Source of the DNA: Entomoplasma ellychniae
Lineage (GTDB): Bacteria > Bacillota_I > Bacilli_A > Mycoplasmatales > Mycoplasmataceae
Length of the DNA stretch: 64,000 nucleotides
Assembly: GCF_002930155.1 (NCBI RefSeq)
Contig: NZ_PHND01000001.1
Coordinates: 124,001 to 188,000, forward strand
Direction: 5' to 3'
The translations under genes were made by a program, and so were the position numbers. Positions 31,594 to 41,913 of the stretch are shown in pieces (the first letter of the stretch is position 1; each line of letters begins with the position of its first letter). The notes beneath the pieces are model-generated. The model searched no databases, had not been told where the DNA came from, and saw only the letters and a list, made by a program, of their open reading frames with translations.

Positions 31594-32703
31594 ATGTCAT
31601 TTGAAAAATTTAAATTAAAAGCAACTTTGCTTTTAGCATTAACTAAAATAAACTTTAAGTTACCAACAGATGTTCAAAATGCATCGATTCCTTTTTTGCT
31701 TGAAAATGGAAATGTTTTTATAAAGTCTTCTACAGGAAGTGGTAAAACTGCTGCTTTTTTATTACCTATATTAAATAAAATAAATACTGAGTCTGAAAAA
31801 ATACAATCATTAATTATGACTCCAACTAGGGAGTTGGCTGTACAAATTTATGATCAATTAAAAATTTTTAGTCAAGAAATGAAAAGTCTTTCAACAGCAC
31901 TTCTAATTGGTGGAGTTAGTTATAACCCTCAATTAGAACAATTAAAAAATGCACAAATTATTGTTGGAACTCCTGGAAGAGTTACTGACCTATTATCCCA
32001 AAATAAGTTTGATTTAAATAATGTAGAAACTTTAGTTTTAGATGAAGTTGATGAAATATTAAAATACGGGTTTAAAAAAGATATTGACATTGTATTTGGC
32101 GCAATCCCAAAATATTGCCAAATAGGATTATTTTCAGCTACTAAAAATAAAAGAATTGATGAGCTAATGAAAGAGCAAATAAGAGAATTTAAAATATTAG
32201 AATTAAATAATGAACTTAAAGTTAATTCTCAAATTGAAAATAAATATATTTTTGTGAAAAACTTAGATAAGTATAAAACATTAATTCATGTTATAGATCA
32301 GTTAGAATCAAGAAAAACAATTATTTTTGTTAATACAAAATTAGAATCATTTAATGTTTATAATTATTTAATTAAAAATAATATAGCAGCAGAAGTTATT
32401 AATGGTGATAAAACGCAATTTGCAAGACTATCAGCTGTAAATAATTTTAAATCTGGAAAAGTTAAAGTTTTAGTAGCTACTGATGTTGTTGGTAGAGGGT
32501 TTGATGTTAAAGATATTGATCTAGTGATTAACTTTGAATTGTCAGATGATAATGAAGATTTTGTTCATCGTATTGGTAGAACAGGTAGACATGATAATTT
32601 TGGTACTAGTGTTACTTTTATAAAGAATGCAACAGCACTATATAAACTAAATGAAATAACTCAAGAATTCAATATTATTGTTAAAGAATACTTTTTATCA
32701 TAA
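31594..32703 (+). CDS. DEAD-box-family RNA helicase with DEVD motif II
   Basis: A 369-aa helicase core without tail. Motifs are STGSGKT, PTRELA, TPGR, SATKN, ATDVVGRGFD and HRIGRTGR. Motif II reads LDEVDEIL, so the Ala of DEAD is Val. It is a diverged tandem paralogue of the gene just upstream, which has the consensus DEAD. AAAGGGGAT SD. The gene ends directly at the poly-T promoter of the lipoprotein gene. Confidence 0.9.
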   Translation: MSFEKFKLKATLLLALTKINFKLPTDVQNASIPFLLENGNVFIKSSTGSGKTAAFLLPILNKINTESEKIQSLIMTPTRELAVQIYDQLKIFSQEMKSLSTALLIGGVSYNPQLEQLKNAQIIVGTPGRVTDLLSQNKFDLNNVETLVLDEVDEILKYGFKKDIDIVFGAIPKYCQIGLFSATKNKRIDELMKEQIREFKILELNNELKVNSQIENKYIFVKNLDKYKTLIHVIDQLESRKTIIFVNTKLESFNVYNYLIKNNIAAEVINGDKTQFARLSAVNNFKSGKVKVLVATDVVGRGFDVKDIDLVINFELSDDNEDFVHRIGRTGRHDNFGTSVTFIKNATALYKLNEITQEFNIIVKEYFLS

Positions 32704-32706
32704 AAG

Positions 32707-32736
32707 TTGTTTTTTTTTTTTTTTTGCATTTATAAT
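32707..32736 (+). promoter_or_regulatory. Second promoter with 16-T spacer, probably phase-variable
   Basis: TTGTTT (32707-32712) and TATAAT (32731-32736) are separated by the rest of a 16-T run (32710-32725) and GCATT, an 18-nt spacer. It starts 4 nt after the helicase stop codon and drives the repeat lipoprotein at 32904. The layout matches the promoter at 946-972, but the spacer is 3 nt longer. Confidence 0.7.
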
Positions 32737-32815
32737 AAATTTATAAAATAATTTTTCAAAGGTATCAAAAGCAGACTATAGATTATCAACCAAATTTTAT
32801 TAATTTTATAAAAAG

Positions 32816-32860
32816 AAAAGTGGTAAGCAACATATTGTAGATTCCACTTTTTACTTTTTT
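32816..32860 (+). promoter_or_regulatory. Terminator-like hairpin in the lipoprotein leader
   Basis: AAAAGTGG (32816-32823) pairs with CCACTTTT (32844-32851), followed by ACTTTTTTTT. It lies between the poly-T promoter and the lipoprotein ATG, so it could act as an attenuator, or it may end readthrough from the helicase gene. AAAGTGG occurs again at 32889-32895, next to the SD, and could compete for the CCACTTT strand. Confidence 0.45.
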
Positions 32861-32903
32861 TTGAAGTTATAGAAATAAAAAATGAAAGAAAGTGGGATAA
32901 ATT

Positions 32904-34781
32904 ATGAAAAAATTATTAGGATTATTAGCTGCTGCTGGATTAGTTGCTGCATCCACAACTTTAGTAGTTCAATGCAAAAATGATAAAAAATATGCATTAA
33001 ATGTAGCTGAAGTAAGTAAAACAATTGCAAGTAAATTAGGTGAACAACCATTTGATTCAATAGAAGCTGTACAAGAACAATTAAAAAAAATAATTATTAC
33101 TGGTATTAAATCAGTTAAAGCTAATGAAATTGTTGGTTCAAAAAATGTGCATTTTAAACTTGACTTAATTAAAGGTTATAAAATTGATAAACAAGAGTTT
33201 GAATTAAAAGATATTTTATCAGGACCTGTTGTTACACCAGAAGTTGGTACAAATGGTGTTCAAGCTGCATTAGATACAGTTATTAAAAATAAAAAATTTT
33301 CTAGTGTAGAAAAAGCAATTGAAGCAGCTAAAACTGTTGATTTAGCTAAATGTTTAATTTTAGATGGCGAACCAACAAATGTTGGAGAAACTATTACTAT
33401 TAAAGTTAAAGGTGATACAGGTTACAATCTTACTGAAGGATCTAAAACTGAATTTAGTGCTGAATGAAGATTAGTTAAATCTACTCCAATTGATAAAGAT
33501 ACTACAATTGCTGAGTTAGAAAAAGAAGTTAAAGATCAAGAGTTTGCAACTTTACAAGATGCTATTGATAAAGTTCAAAGTAAAAAAATTACTGGAATCA
33601 AAACAATTGTTGCTGAAGTTTCATCAACACCAACAAAAGATGTAACTTTTAATGTGACTGTTACACCTAATGATGAATATAGTTTAGGAACTTGAGATGG
33701 TAAAACAACTATTACTATTAAAGTTCCTACTGAACTAGAAATTAATAAAGCAAATGTTGATAATGCATTAAACATAATTACTGGACCATATGAATCTAAT
33801 GAACTTGCTATTAATGCAATTAAAGCAATTGCAAATGATACATTTTTAGTAGTTGATGTGACTTCAAATACCCGAGCATTTACTAGCGTTACTTTTACAG
33901 TTAAAGTTAGTGCAAAAACAGGTTATAAATTAGCTGCTGATATTGAAAATGGAACATCATTAGTTTTAGAAATTGGTAAAGAAGATATTGAAATTAATAA
34001 AGCAGATGTTGATGAAGTGTTGGCACAAATTTCAGGTCCTTTTAACAATTTAGCTGATGCTGTAGAAGCAATAACAAAAATTGAAGATTCACGTTTTAAG
34101 TTTTCAGAAATAGATTACGATGATCCTTCTAGTGGTAACGGTTATAGAGAAGTAACTTTCAAAATTCCAGTAAACGTCTCACCAGGTTATAAATTAGCTA
34201 GTGATCTTGAAAATGGAACTACACGTAAATTATGAATTGGTAATCAAAGTTCTTCTTGAAATATTTCAACTGATTATATTCAAGAATTATTAGATAATGC
34301 TGTTAAAAATCAAGAGTTTGCTGATGCTGAAGCTGCTTTTACTGCCACAAGAACAGTAAAATTTAAAGCCGGTGTATCTCTTGATGGAAAAATTGACAAT
34401 CAAGAAAATACAATTATTTTGAATGTTAAACCTAGTCCAGGTTATAAATTTGCAGCTAATGCTAAAACATCATTTACTGCAACTTGATTAACTTCTAAAA
34501 TTGAAGTTTCAATTTCTGATGTTGATGATGCAATTAAAGCAGTAGTAAACGCAAATGATGTAACTTATGGAACAAAACAAGAGGCTAAAGCAGCTATTGA
34601 AGGTGTTTTAAAATCTGATACTTGAAAAGATAAAATAACTGGTAATGTAACAACTACTGGAGATGCTGTTGAGGGTTCATCTGCGAAAGGAACTTATTCA
34701 GTTGTTCTTAAAGCTGTTGAAGGTTATAAAATAAATGGTAATGCTACAATTAGTGGTGATTATCAATTAGAAATAAAATAG
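32904..34781 (+). CDS. Repeat-containing variable surface lipoprotein
   Basis: A 625-aa lipoprotein. The signal peptide MKKLLGLLAAAGL...TLVVQC has its lipobox Cys at residue 24. The mature part consists of several diverged units of roughly 95-100 residues. Each has a helical start (for example INKADVDEVLAQISG) and a beta part ending GYKLA-DIENGT or similar. The unit plan recalls spiralin-type lipoproteins of spiroplasmas. UGA Trp codons interrupt the standard-code frame. The poly-T promoter and a leader hairpin suggest switchable expression. Confidence 0.85.
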
Positions 34782-34861
34782 TCTACTGAAGGTGAAAATA
34801 GTTATTCTTTCAAAACTATTTAAAATAAATATTCTAACTAATTACTAACTAAAATATTTAC

Positions 34862-34892
34862 AAAAAAAATGAAACATGCGGTTTCATTTTTT
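34862..34892. terminator. Bidirectional terminator
   Basis: AAAAAATGAAAC/GTTTCATTTTTT with an ATGCG loop, between the lipoprotein gene and the convergent small Gly/Arg-rich gene. Confidence 0.85.
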
Positions 34893-34906
34893 ATATTCAT
34901 CAACAA

Positions 34907-35164
34907 TTATTCTGTATCTTGTTTATCTTTAATTAAAATATCTAACTTTTCACTAATTTCTTTTAATAATAACAATAATGGTTTTTCAAAGTTATCAATT
35001 CTTCCGTTACTCATTCCATCTGGTTTTTTATCACGACCACCAAATCCTCTGTTACCACCATCGCGATTTCCAAATCCTCTATTTCCACCATTGCGATTTG
35101 CAAATCCTTTTTTGTCATCAAATTTCTTTTCATAACCTTTAAATTCTTTTCTTTCAAAACCCAT
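34907..35164 (-). CDS. Small Gly/Arg/Asn-rich protein
   Basis: An 85-aa basic protein. The first half is RGG-like repeats (NGGNRGFGNRDGGNRGFGG); the second half is a helical stretch ending KEISEKLDILIKDKQDTE. Such composition suggests nucleic-acid binding, comparable to the tail of the helicase at 30009. The frame shows clear coding bias and ends at a shared terminator. No family recognised; the SD is weak. Confidence 0.6.
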   Translation of the reverse strand: MGFERKEFKGYEKKFDDKKGFANRNGGNRGFGNRDGGNRGFGGRDKKPDGMSNGRIDNFEKPLLLLLKEISEKLDILIKDKQDTE

Positions 35165-35301
35165 ATAAATACCTAGTCTTTCTAACTAATATTTATTGTA
35201 TAATAAAAATAGGTGGAAACCTTAAAAATTACAGAAAGTGAGATTATTATCTTATTCTTATTTTTTAAACATTCAATATATAAATAGAAGGGAGATATTA
35301 T

Positions 35302-36621
35302 ATGAATAATATCTTATTTAAATGTCCTCATTGTCATAAGGACATTACAAAAGAATCATTTGCTAATCATGGTTCAAACTGAACACTAATTGAAAACTAT
35401 TTAAGTGAGTTAAAAGCTCAACAACTAATAGAGCTTAAAGAACAATTAAATAGTGAAATAGTTTCACAATTAAATGAAAAACACTTATCAGAAATTAATC
35501 TAGTTAAACAAACAATGACTAATGATTTTAACAATGAAATACAATCATTTAAAATTATATTAAATAATAAAGAAAGTTTAATAAAACAATTAAATGAACA
35601 AAAAGCTTTAGAAATAGATAAAGAGAAAAATACATTAATTAATCAATTTAATGAAACTAAAAATAGTTTAGAAATTAAAGTAGCTAATAAAGAATTAGAA
35701 ATTAAGGCAATGGAAGAAAGATTCAACCTTGAAGTTGCAAAAAATAAAGAAGTTATAATGAATCAATTTAACCAAGAGTTAAATGATTTAAAACTACAAT
35801 TAAATAATAAACAAATAGAAATTGATAATTTAGTTAAAGTTAAAGAACTAGAATCAGAAAAAAAAGAACTAACTATTAAAAATGAATATGAAAATAGAAT
35901 TAATGAATTAACACAAGCTAATCGCGAATTTAAAATTATTAATTCTAAAAGAAAAGGCGAAAACTTTGAACATGAAGTTGAAGAAGAATTGCAAAAAGGG
36001 TTTGGACTATTTGACCAAATAGATAAATTAACTACTGGGGATAGAAAAGCTGATTACTTACAAACAATAAAAAACGCTAAAAAAGAAGTTGTAGGAAAAA
36101 TAGTATATGAAGTAAAAAATGCTGAATGATCTAATGGATGAATTAATAAATTAGCACAAGATGTTGCTAATAATAAAACTAAATACGGTATTTTAATAGC
36201 TACTAGTTTTAATGACCAATATCGTGGTGTACCATTTATTAAATCAAATGAGTATGACAATATTTGAATCACTGATTCAGAAAGTTTTATTTTTGTTGGT
36301 CAAATGCTAAGACGTTTTATTGAATTCGAATATGAACTTAATCAAAAGATTAACATCTTAACTAGTTCATCTAACAATGATATTATTAAAGAACTAGAAG
36401 CACAAAAAGAAAAGTTAAATAACTACTGAAACGTAATATTCCCTACTTCTTATAAAAAAATAAAAGCTGAAATGGAGAGCTTAGATAAAGTAAGTCAAAG
36501 TTTAATTAATAATTCTAATAAAATCAAAAAATCAGCAGATGTGATTAAAAATCAATTCTTTAATAAAATAACAAGCGAGTTAACTAATATATTAGGAACT
36601 TTAGAATTTGGTGAAGAATAA
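35302..36621 (+). CDS. DUF2130 protein (coiled coil plus nuclease-like domain)
   Basis: A 439-aa protein. CPHC near residue 8 is a possible zinc knuckle. Residues about 40-215 are a long coiled coil. A domain starting SKRKGENFEHEVEEEL with GDRKADY and KIVYEVKNAE then resembles a PD-(D/E)XK-type core (D...E-x-K). The C-terminus is helical. DUF2130 proteins are uncharacterised. GAAGGGAG SD. A 49-bp piece inside its 3' part (36411-36459) recurs after the next gene. Confidence 0.75.
36411..36459 (+). repeat. 49-bp direct repeat, left copy
   Basis: Matches 38349-38397 with one mismatch; the last 44 bp (36416-36459) are identical. It lies inside the DUF2130 coding region and codes for KLNNYWNVIFPTSYKK. 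Confidence 0.95.
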
Positions 36622-36624
36622 AAA

Positions 36625-38349
36625 ATGAAAGATTCAGGTATAAAGACTAATAAAATAATTATTGAAAAAATATTAGAAGCATTTAAAAAAAGTGGCAAAA
36701 AAATGGCCAAAAACAAATTAAAAATATTGTTGAAGGGTCTTGGTGTCAAAATGGCTGAAGAAAGTTCTTTGAAAGATATGGATGAAATATACCATACATT
36801 ATCAGTTGTTAATGAATTTGTTGATAATAACACATCTGTTTTTGATAAATCCGAATATATGTATTTTAATTTTTCTTTCGCAGGACAAATGGAATTTGAT
36901 AATATAAATGTTTTAGAATATAAAAGGCAAAAAATGATTCTTAATATAGAGTGCAAAAGAAAAATGGGGGACATCGAGGAAGTAATTGATAAATCAGATA
37001 AACAAGCTAAAGAAAACATAGAAAAGCAATTAAATAGAATGTTCAACGAAACAGAATACTCCTTTTTAGTTTTAAAATTTGTAGGAACAGAATTTAAGGG
37101 CGGTTATTTCAAACCTAAAAATAGTTCCAAAATAACCAAACAAACAAAATATGAACAAATTCAAACAAAAATAAAAAATTTTAAGATAAGCAATCATAAC
37201 TCTGAAATAATAGAGCAGTCGTGGAAAAGGTTGTCCTCGCAGGATTTAATAAATTCTATAAAAATGAAAAATTACAAATTTTCAAAAGATAATGATGATT
37301 ATTATGAAAAAATAGAAAATTTTATTAATAGTAATAAAAAAATATTATTTATAAATGGGCACGCGGGATCTGGAAAAACATTTTTATCGTTGAGAACATT
37401 TTATAACAATTTAAAATCAGATATGTTAGTACTTAACCAAAAATTCTATAAAACTTTTTTTGTTGAACATATTGAAAGTCGAGGAGAGAAAATAGTAACT
37501 TATGGTAGTGATTGACTTTTAAACAAAGGAACTAATGAAATGGTTATCGTTGATGAATCACAAAGATTGAGTTTTACTACTTTAAAAAAAATAATAGAGA
37601 AATCTAAAAAAATCATTTTATTTGGTGATGAAAAACAAATTTTTACAGAAACAGATGAAAATTATAGTATGTTTTTCAGTAGGCTACGCGAAGAAGGGTT
37701 TTGTGATTTAATGGATAAAATATATCTAAAAACATCTCCAAGGTTTCCAACTGGTGTTTATAATGTAATTGAACAACTTTCATCTACTAAAGTCAAAAAA
37801 ATCAAAAAAGAGGAATTATCTAATTATGAAATAAATTTATTTTTAACACCTAACAATTTTCTTAAACAATACAGAAAAAAAAGGAGTTTGCGGGAAAACA
37901 CTAAAATATATACAAATTATGATGCATCGGATTACACAATCAAAAATAAAAAAATAAAAATAGGCTTAGAGGAATTTGAGTGTTGTGGAACTCAAGAAAT
38001 GTTTTTTTCTCAAAGGTTAAACGTAGAAGAAAATATGATAGGAAACACCCATCATGCAATTTCTTATGATGTTGATAATGCTTTTATATATATTCCAAAT
38101 TTAAAAATAGTTAAGTGAAAAAATGAAACTTGATATATTTTTAAAAATCATGATTTATTTTCTTTAGATAATTCGGAAAATGAGCAAGTTTATCTTGAAG
38201 CAATAAAGCAAAGAAATCAAATAAATATTTTGTTGACAAGAGCTACAAAAAGTTTGAATATATTAATTGATGATCCCGATGCCTATATACACTTTTATTC
38301 TAAATTAAAAAAAGTAACAAAAAATTGAAAACCGAATATGTATGACTAA
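36625..38349 (+). CDS. NERD-like nuclease fused to SF1 helicase (DUF2075-like)
   Basis: A 574-aa protein, 3 nt after the DUF2130 stop. Residues about 85-180 have EFDNINV, then LNIECKRK and QAKENIEKQL, the D...E-x-K...Q pattern of NERD/PD-(D/E)XK nucleases. From about 240 comes an SF1 helicase: NGHAGSGKT (I), VIVDESQRL (II), LFGDEKQIF (III) and QINILLTRATKSL (VI). Such nuclease-helicase fusions are common in phage defence. Its stop codon touches the right 49-bp repeat. It mixes TGG and TGA for Trp. Defence is inferred, not shown. Confidence 0.78.
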
Positions 38350-38397
38350 AAGCTAAATAACTACTGAAACGTAATATTCCCTACTTCTTATAAAAAA
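38349..38397 (+). repeat. 49-bp direct repeat, right copy
   Basis: Second copy of the repeat at 36411-36459, starting in the helicase stop codon. Read in the DUF2130 frame, it would continue to SYKKWKIL and a TAA inside the following terminator. It therefore looks like a truncated alternative 3' end of the DUF2130 gene. Confidence 0.95.
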
Positions 38398-38430
38398 TGA
38401 AAGATTTTATAATGAATCTTTCATTTTTTG
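38396..38430 (+). terminator. Terminator after the nuclease-helicase gene
   Basis: AATGAAAGATT/AATCTTTCATT followed by TTTTT. Confidence 0.85.
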
Positions 38431-38522
38431 ACTTTTATAGCTAAGCATTTTATTTGATTAGTGAATTACACCCTGTAATAAAATAACATGATCATTTCAA
38501 AATCCATTATTTTTTTAAATAT

Positions 38523-38543
38523 AAAAAACACCATTTGTGTTTT
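38523..38543 (-). terminator. Terminator of the GH32-like gene
   Basis: On the minus strand AAAACAC/GTGTTTT with a short loop and a following T run, 11 nt after the stop codon. Confidence 0.75.
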
Positions 38544-38553
38544 ATGTTAATCA

Positions 38554-40308
38554 TTATAATTCTGGTTCAATCAAATTACCAGAGCTAATTGATTTAGCTC
38601 CTTCTTTAATTTCATGTATTGTTCATTGTGGTAACATAAAATGAGCATTTCAACCTTTTGTTTCATTATAAAAAGTTAGTGTGCATTTGTTTCAAACAAT
38701 AGTGATATCATCAGTTAAATCAGTTGGACCACCTTTATTATTTCATTTTTTTAATTTTGTAGAAACATTATTTTCTCATTGTGTGATGTTATCTTTTAAA
38801 TAAAAAGAAAATAGTTTATTATTAAAATCAAGACTGTAACCGTCCACTAAGTCTGATCCTTTCAAATTGTAAACAGCAGTTCCGTTATCTACTAAAGTTT
38901 CAACTTTATCGTTCATCACTAAATTAGGCTTACCATCTTTAAATGTTAACTTTTCACTTCCATATGATCCACCTTTTCATGCTCAAATGTCTGTATCATA
39001 TGCTCAGTTTGAAACCATTGAACGTGAAATTGCAAATTCAGCAAACTTTTTATCTCTTTGGTTTTGTGTTTGATAAGGATCACTAACTCTTTGTGCATAA
39101 CCTTCAGTTCCATACTCATTGGCTTGTCAGATATTAACCATTTCTTTATAATCTTCGTTTTTAGTTTTATCTCAGTCTATAACTTTATCATCTGGAAATT
39201 CTTCTTCAATTTTTAAAGCAGCTTCAGCAGTTCTAAAGTTTTCAACTTGATGATAGTTACCATCATCTCCAATTGTAACTGGGATAAATCCTTTTTCAGC
39301 ATTTCATTCACACAACGTTCATCATGCAGATTGAAAAGGTCCACCAAATGGGTTGTCTTGAACTGATGCTGATACATACCATAAATTTTCACCTATCTTA
39401 ACAACATTTGGTACTTCAACCCCAATATTTCTAACAAAAAGTTCACTTACTTTTTCAATTTTATTTTTACCACCCTTTTCATTGTCTTCAAAAGAATTAA
39501 TTTTTCAAAACTCTAAACGGTTATGAGCAGAAATTGCAAAATAAACTCCATCATCTGTTTGAAATACAAATGTATCTCTTCAATTTGTGTTATCTGTTGG
39601 TTTGCTTAAATTTTCTTTGGATAAAACACCTTTTTTATAAAAATCTTGTCCAAGTCCATGTGAAACAAAATAAGCAATACCGCTTTCATCAGTTATGTTA
39701 GAGTTGCTGATTATTTCTTCATCACCATTATTTTTATCAATACCAACTAAACCATTTGATGAAGAATTATCACCATTTGATGAAGAATTATCACCAATTA
39801 AAACCTGACCTTCTGGTTCATTTTTTGGAGTTAATATCCTTGAAGGTTGCATTGAAACAACAAAAACAACATCACCTGGTTCAAAAAATTTACCATCAGT
39901 ATCAACTCAGACTGATCCACCCAAAGCTGAAGTTGAACCTTTACCATTTATCGTGTCAAATTCTCTTTTTTGTTGAATTCGATATTCACCTTGTGTTCAA
40001 GTGTTTAAATCAGGAGAAGTCATTTCGATTCACCCAGAAGGAAAACCTTTACCATTTCTAAATAACATTCAACTATAAAATAATTTTTGGTCTTCATCTC
40101 AAAGAATAGAACATGAATCATTAGCAAAAGCATTTGGTGTTCCATCCAAAGTATTTACAGGACTATATCAATTAATTGGTCTAGCATTCAAATCACTTGT
40201 GGGTACACAAGCAATTACGCTTAATGGTGTAATAACAACAACTGTTGTTGCAGTCAAACCAAAAATAGCTTTAAATAAAACTTTCTTTTTAAAAATATTT
40301 AATATCAT
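38554..40308 (-). CDS. Secreted GH32-like glycosidase lipoprotein
   Basis: A 584-aa lipoprotein with a long signal peptide (MILNIFKKKVLFKAIF...SVIAC, Cys 34). The mature part starts with RPINWYSPVNTLDGTPNA, then SCSILWDEDQKLFYSWM and GWIEMTSPDLNTW. That order of blocks matches the five-bladed propeller of beta-fructosidases and levanases (GH32), with the usual N-terminal WMND-type motif much altered. A DNSSSNG doublet near residue 172 looks like an inserted linker repeat. It probably cleaves a sugar polymer or oligosaccharide outside the cell; specificity is unclear and it could be inactive. Confidence 0.65.
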
Positions 40309-40457
40309 AATTATTTATTCTCCATTTTAATGTATAAAATCATATAAAAATAATTATATCTTATTTATTTAAAACTATCAAAAATTTTATTTTTATTTTC
40401 TTAATAATGATTTAATTAGTTTTATAATTTATTAAAAGAAAGAATATTGAGGTTTTT

Positions 40458-41066
40458 ATGGAATCAAAAGCATGAATTTTAACTGGAATTATATCGTTTT
40501 TGTTAGTAATGGTAGGTGGAGTGTTATTAGTAAGAATTTTTGTAGTACGTGTAATGTTGCAAAAAATTATTGAAAAGCAAATGTTAGTAAATCACAAAAA
40601 AAATATTCAAGAGTTCAATCGTGCATCTTTAATTATTATTGGTGGTGTGATAATGATTTGTGAATTAGGATTTTTAATTTTTGGTTTGTTGTATTATCCT
40701 TTAGCTATTACAATATTTTATATTCAATATGTTCAGCCAAACGACCCAATAAAACCAGAACAATGAGTTGATATATTCTATTTTATGTTTGCTTGATGTA
40801 TCGGAGTTATTCCTTGAGTTATATGAACTATTAGATATTATGCAAAAAATACACCTATTTATTTGTTAGCTAATAAAGCTAAATATAAATGAGTTAGACA
40901 AGCAATCATTAAAGAATTACAAAAAGTTGATCAACAAATTAAAAATATTAATAAAACACAAAAAGAAATTAGAGAAATATTAATAGAAGAAAAAGAAAAA
41001 TTAATTCTTATTCAAAACAAAAGAAAATATCTTTTACAATTAATGCACCAAAATAACCTTAAATAA
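40458..41066 (+). CDS. Membrane protein with C-terminal coiled coil
   Basis: A 202-aa protein with an intact frame. Four hydrophobic segments (near residues 8-30, 52-80, 85-95 and 105-130) precede a basic, helical C-terminus (VDQQIKNINKTQKEIRE...). Several Trp are UGA. SD TTGAGG. Not recognised. It faces the frameshifted minus-strand membrane-protein gene downstream. Confidence 0.65.
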
Positions 41067-41102
41067 TATTATTTTTCATATTTGTAAGTGTAAACTGTAA
41101 TT

Positions 41103-41711
41103 TTATTTTAAATTTCTTGGTGAAATGATGGAAATAATAAAACAAGTTGAAACTAATATTATTAATCCAAGATAAGCCCCCATGTCAAACAACTGACTAG
41201 ATGGTTGATAAACCTTGTCATTATTGTTATCAAATTTTGTATTTGTTATGTTTGTGAATTTAACTAAATATACTATGATTGCAACTAATACTAGACCCAC
41301 TCCGATTAAACATATAATTCGACTTACTAAGAAAATAGAACTTTTTTTATTTTCTTTGTTAGTTTCAAAGAAAAATTGAGTTAAGGAATTAAAGCTGAAA
41401 TAAAAGTTATGACAATTCCAGCAACTATTAGTCCATAAATATCATGATTTAAAACATCTAGTGAACCCGCAATGCTCACTTGTATATTATTTATAATACT
41501 GTTGTATAAACCTAGTTTAGTTAAATTAACAATATAGATTGTGTAATAATAAGAGTCTTGATCTTGATCATAATAATTTTTAATTTTATGTCTAAAACCA
41601 ATTCCTTTAATTGCACCAATTAATAAGCAACCAACAACAATAATAACTAATACATTTCAAACTATATTTCTTGATTCATTTTATTTTTCATTTTTCATTT
41701 TTTAATTTCAT
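41103..41711 (-). pseudogene. Membrane-protein gene with two frameshifts
   Basis: The minus-strand ATG at 41711 (SD AAGAAG) opens MKLKNEKWKIKWIKKY. The main hydrophobic part continues in another frame (NVLVIIVVGCLLIGAIKG ... NHDIYGLIVAGIVIT) and stops at a TAA. A third frame carries the 3' part (SRIICLIGVGLVLVAIIVYL ... ISPRNLK). The second break lies in a T-rich stretch, where one extra T restores the frame. The product would have about four helices. Family unknown. Confidence 0.55.
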
Positions 41712-41913
41712 GTGTTTTCTTCTTTCTTGTTATAATTTTAAATATAAAGTAACTCACAATAATTATTTTTTTCATTTTTTAACATTTCACTTTAATTACT
41801 AGTTATAATTAAATTAGCAATATTGAAACATCTTTTTTTAGATAGGTAACAATATTGTGAAATATACATATTTAAATATCTATAAAATTATAAGAAGGGA
41901 AATATAATAAGAT

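Noticed and set aside
34869-35135. Plus-strand Pro/Leu/Phe-rich frame
   Set aside because: Antisense to the Gly/Arg-rich minus-strand gene at 34907-35164, whose composition and terminator are more gene-like.
36552-37046. 164-codon minus-strand frame
   Set aside because: Antisense to the NERD-helicase gene; long only because Trp/stop codons are scarce on that strand.
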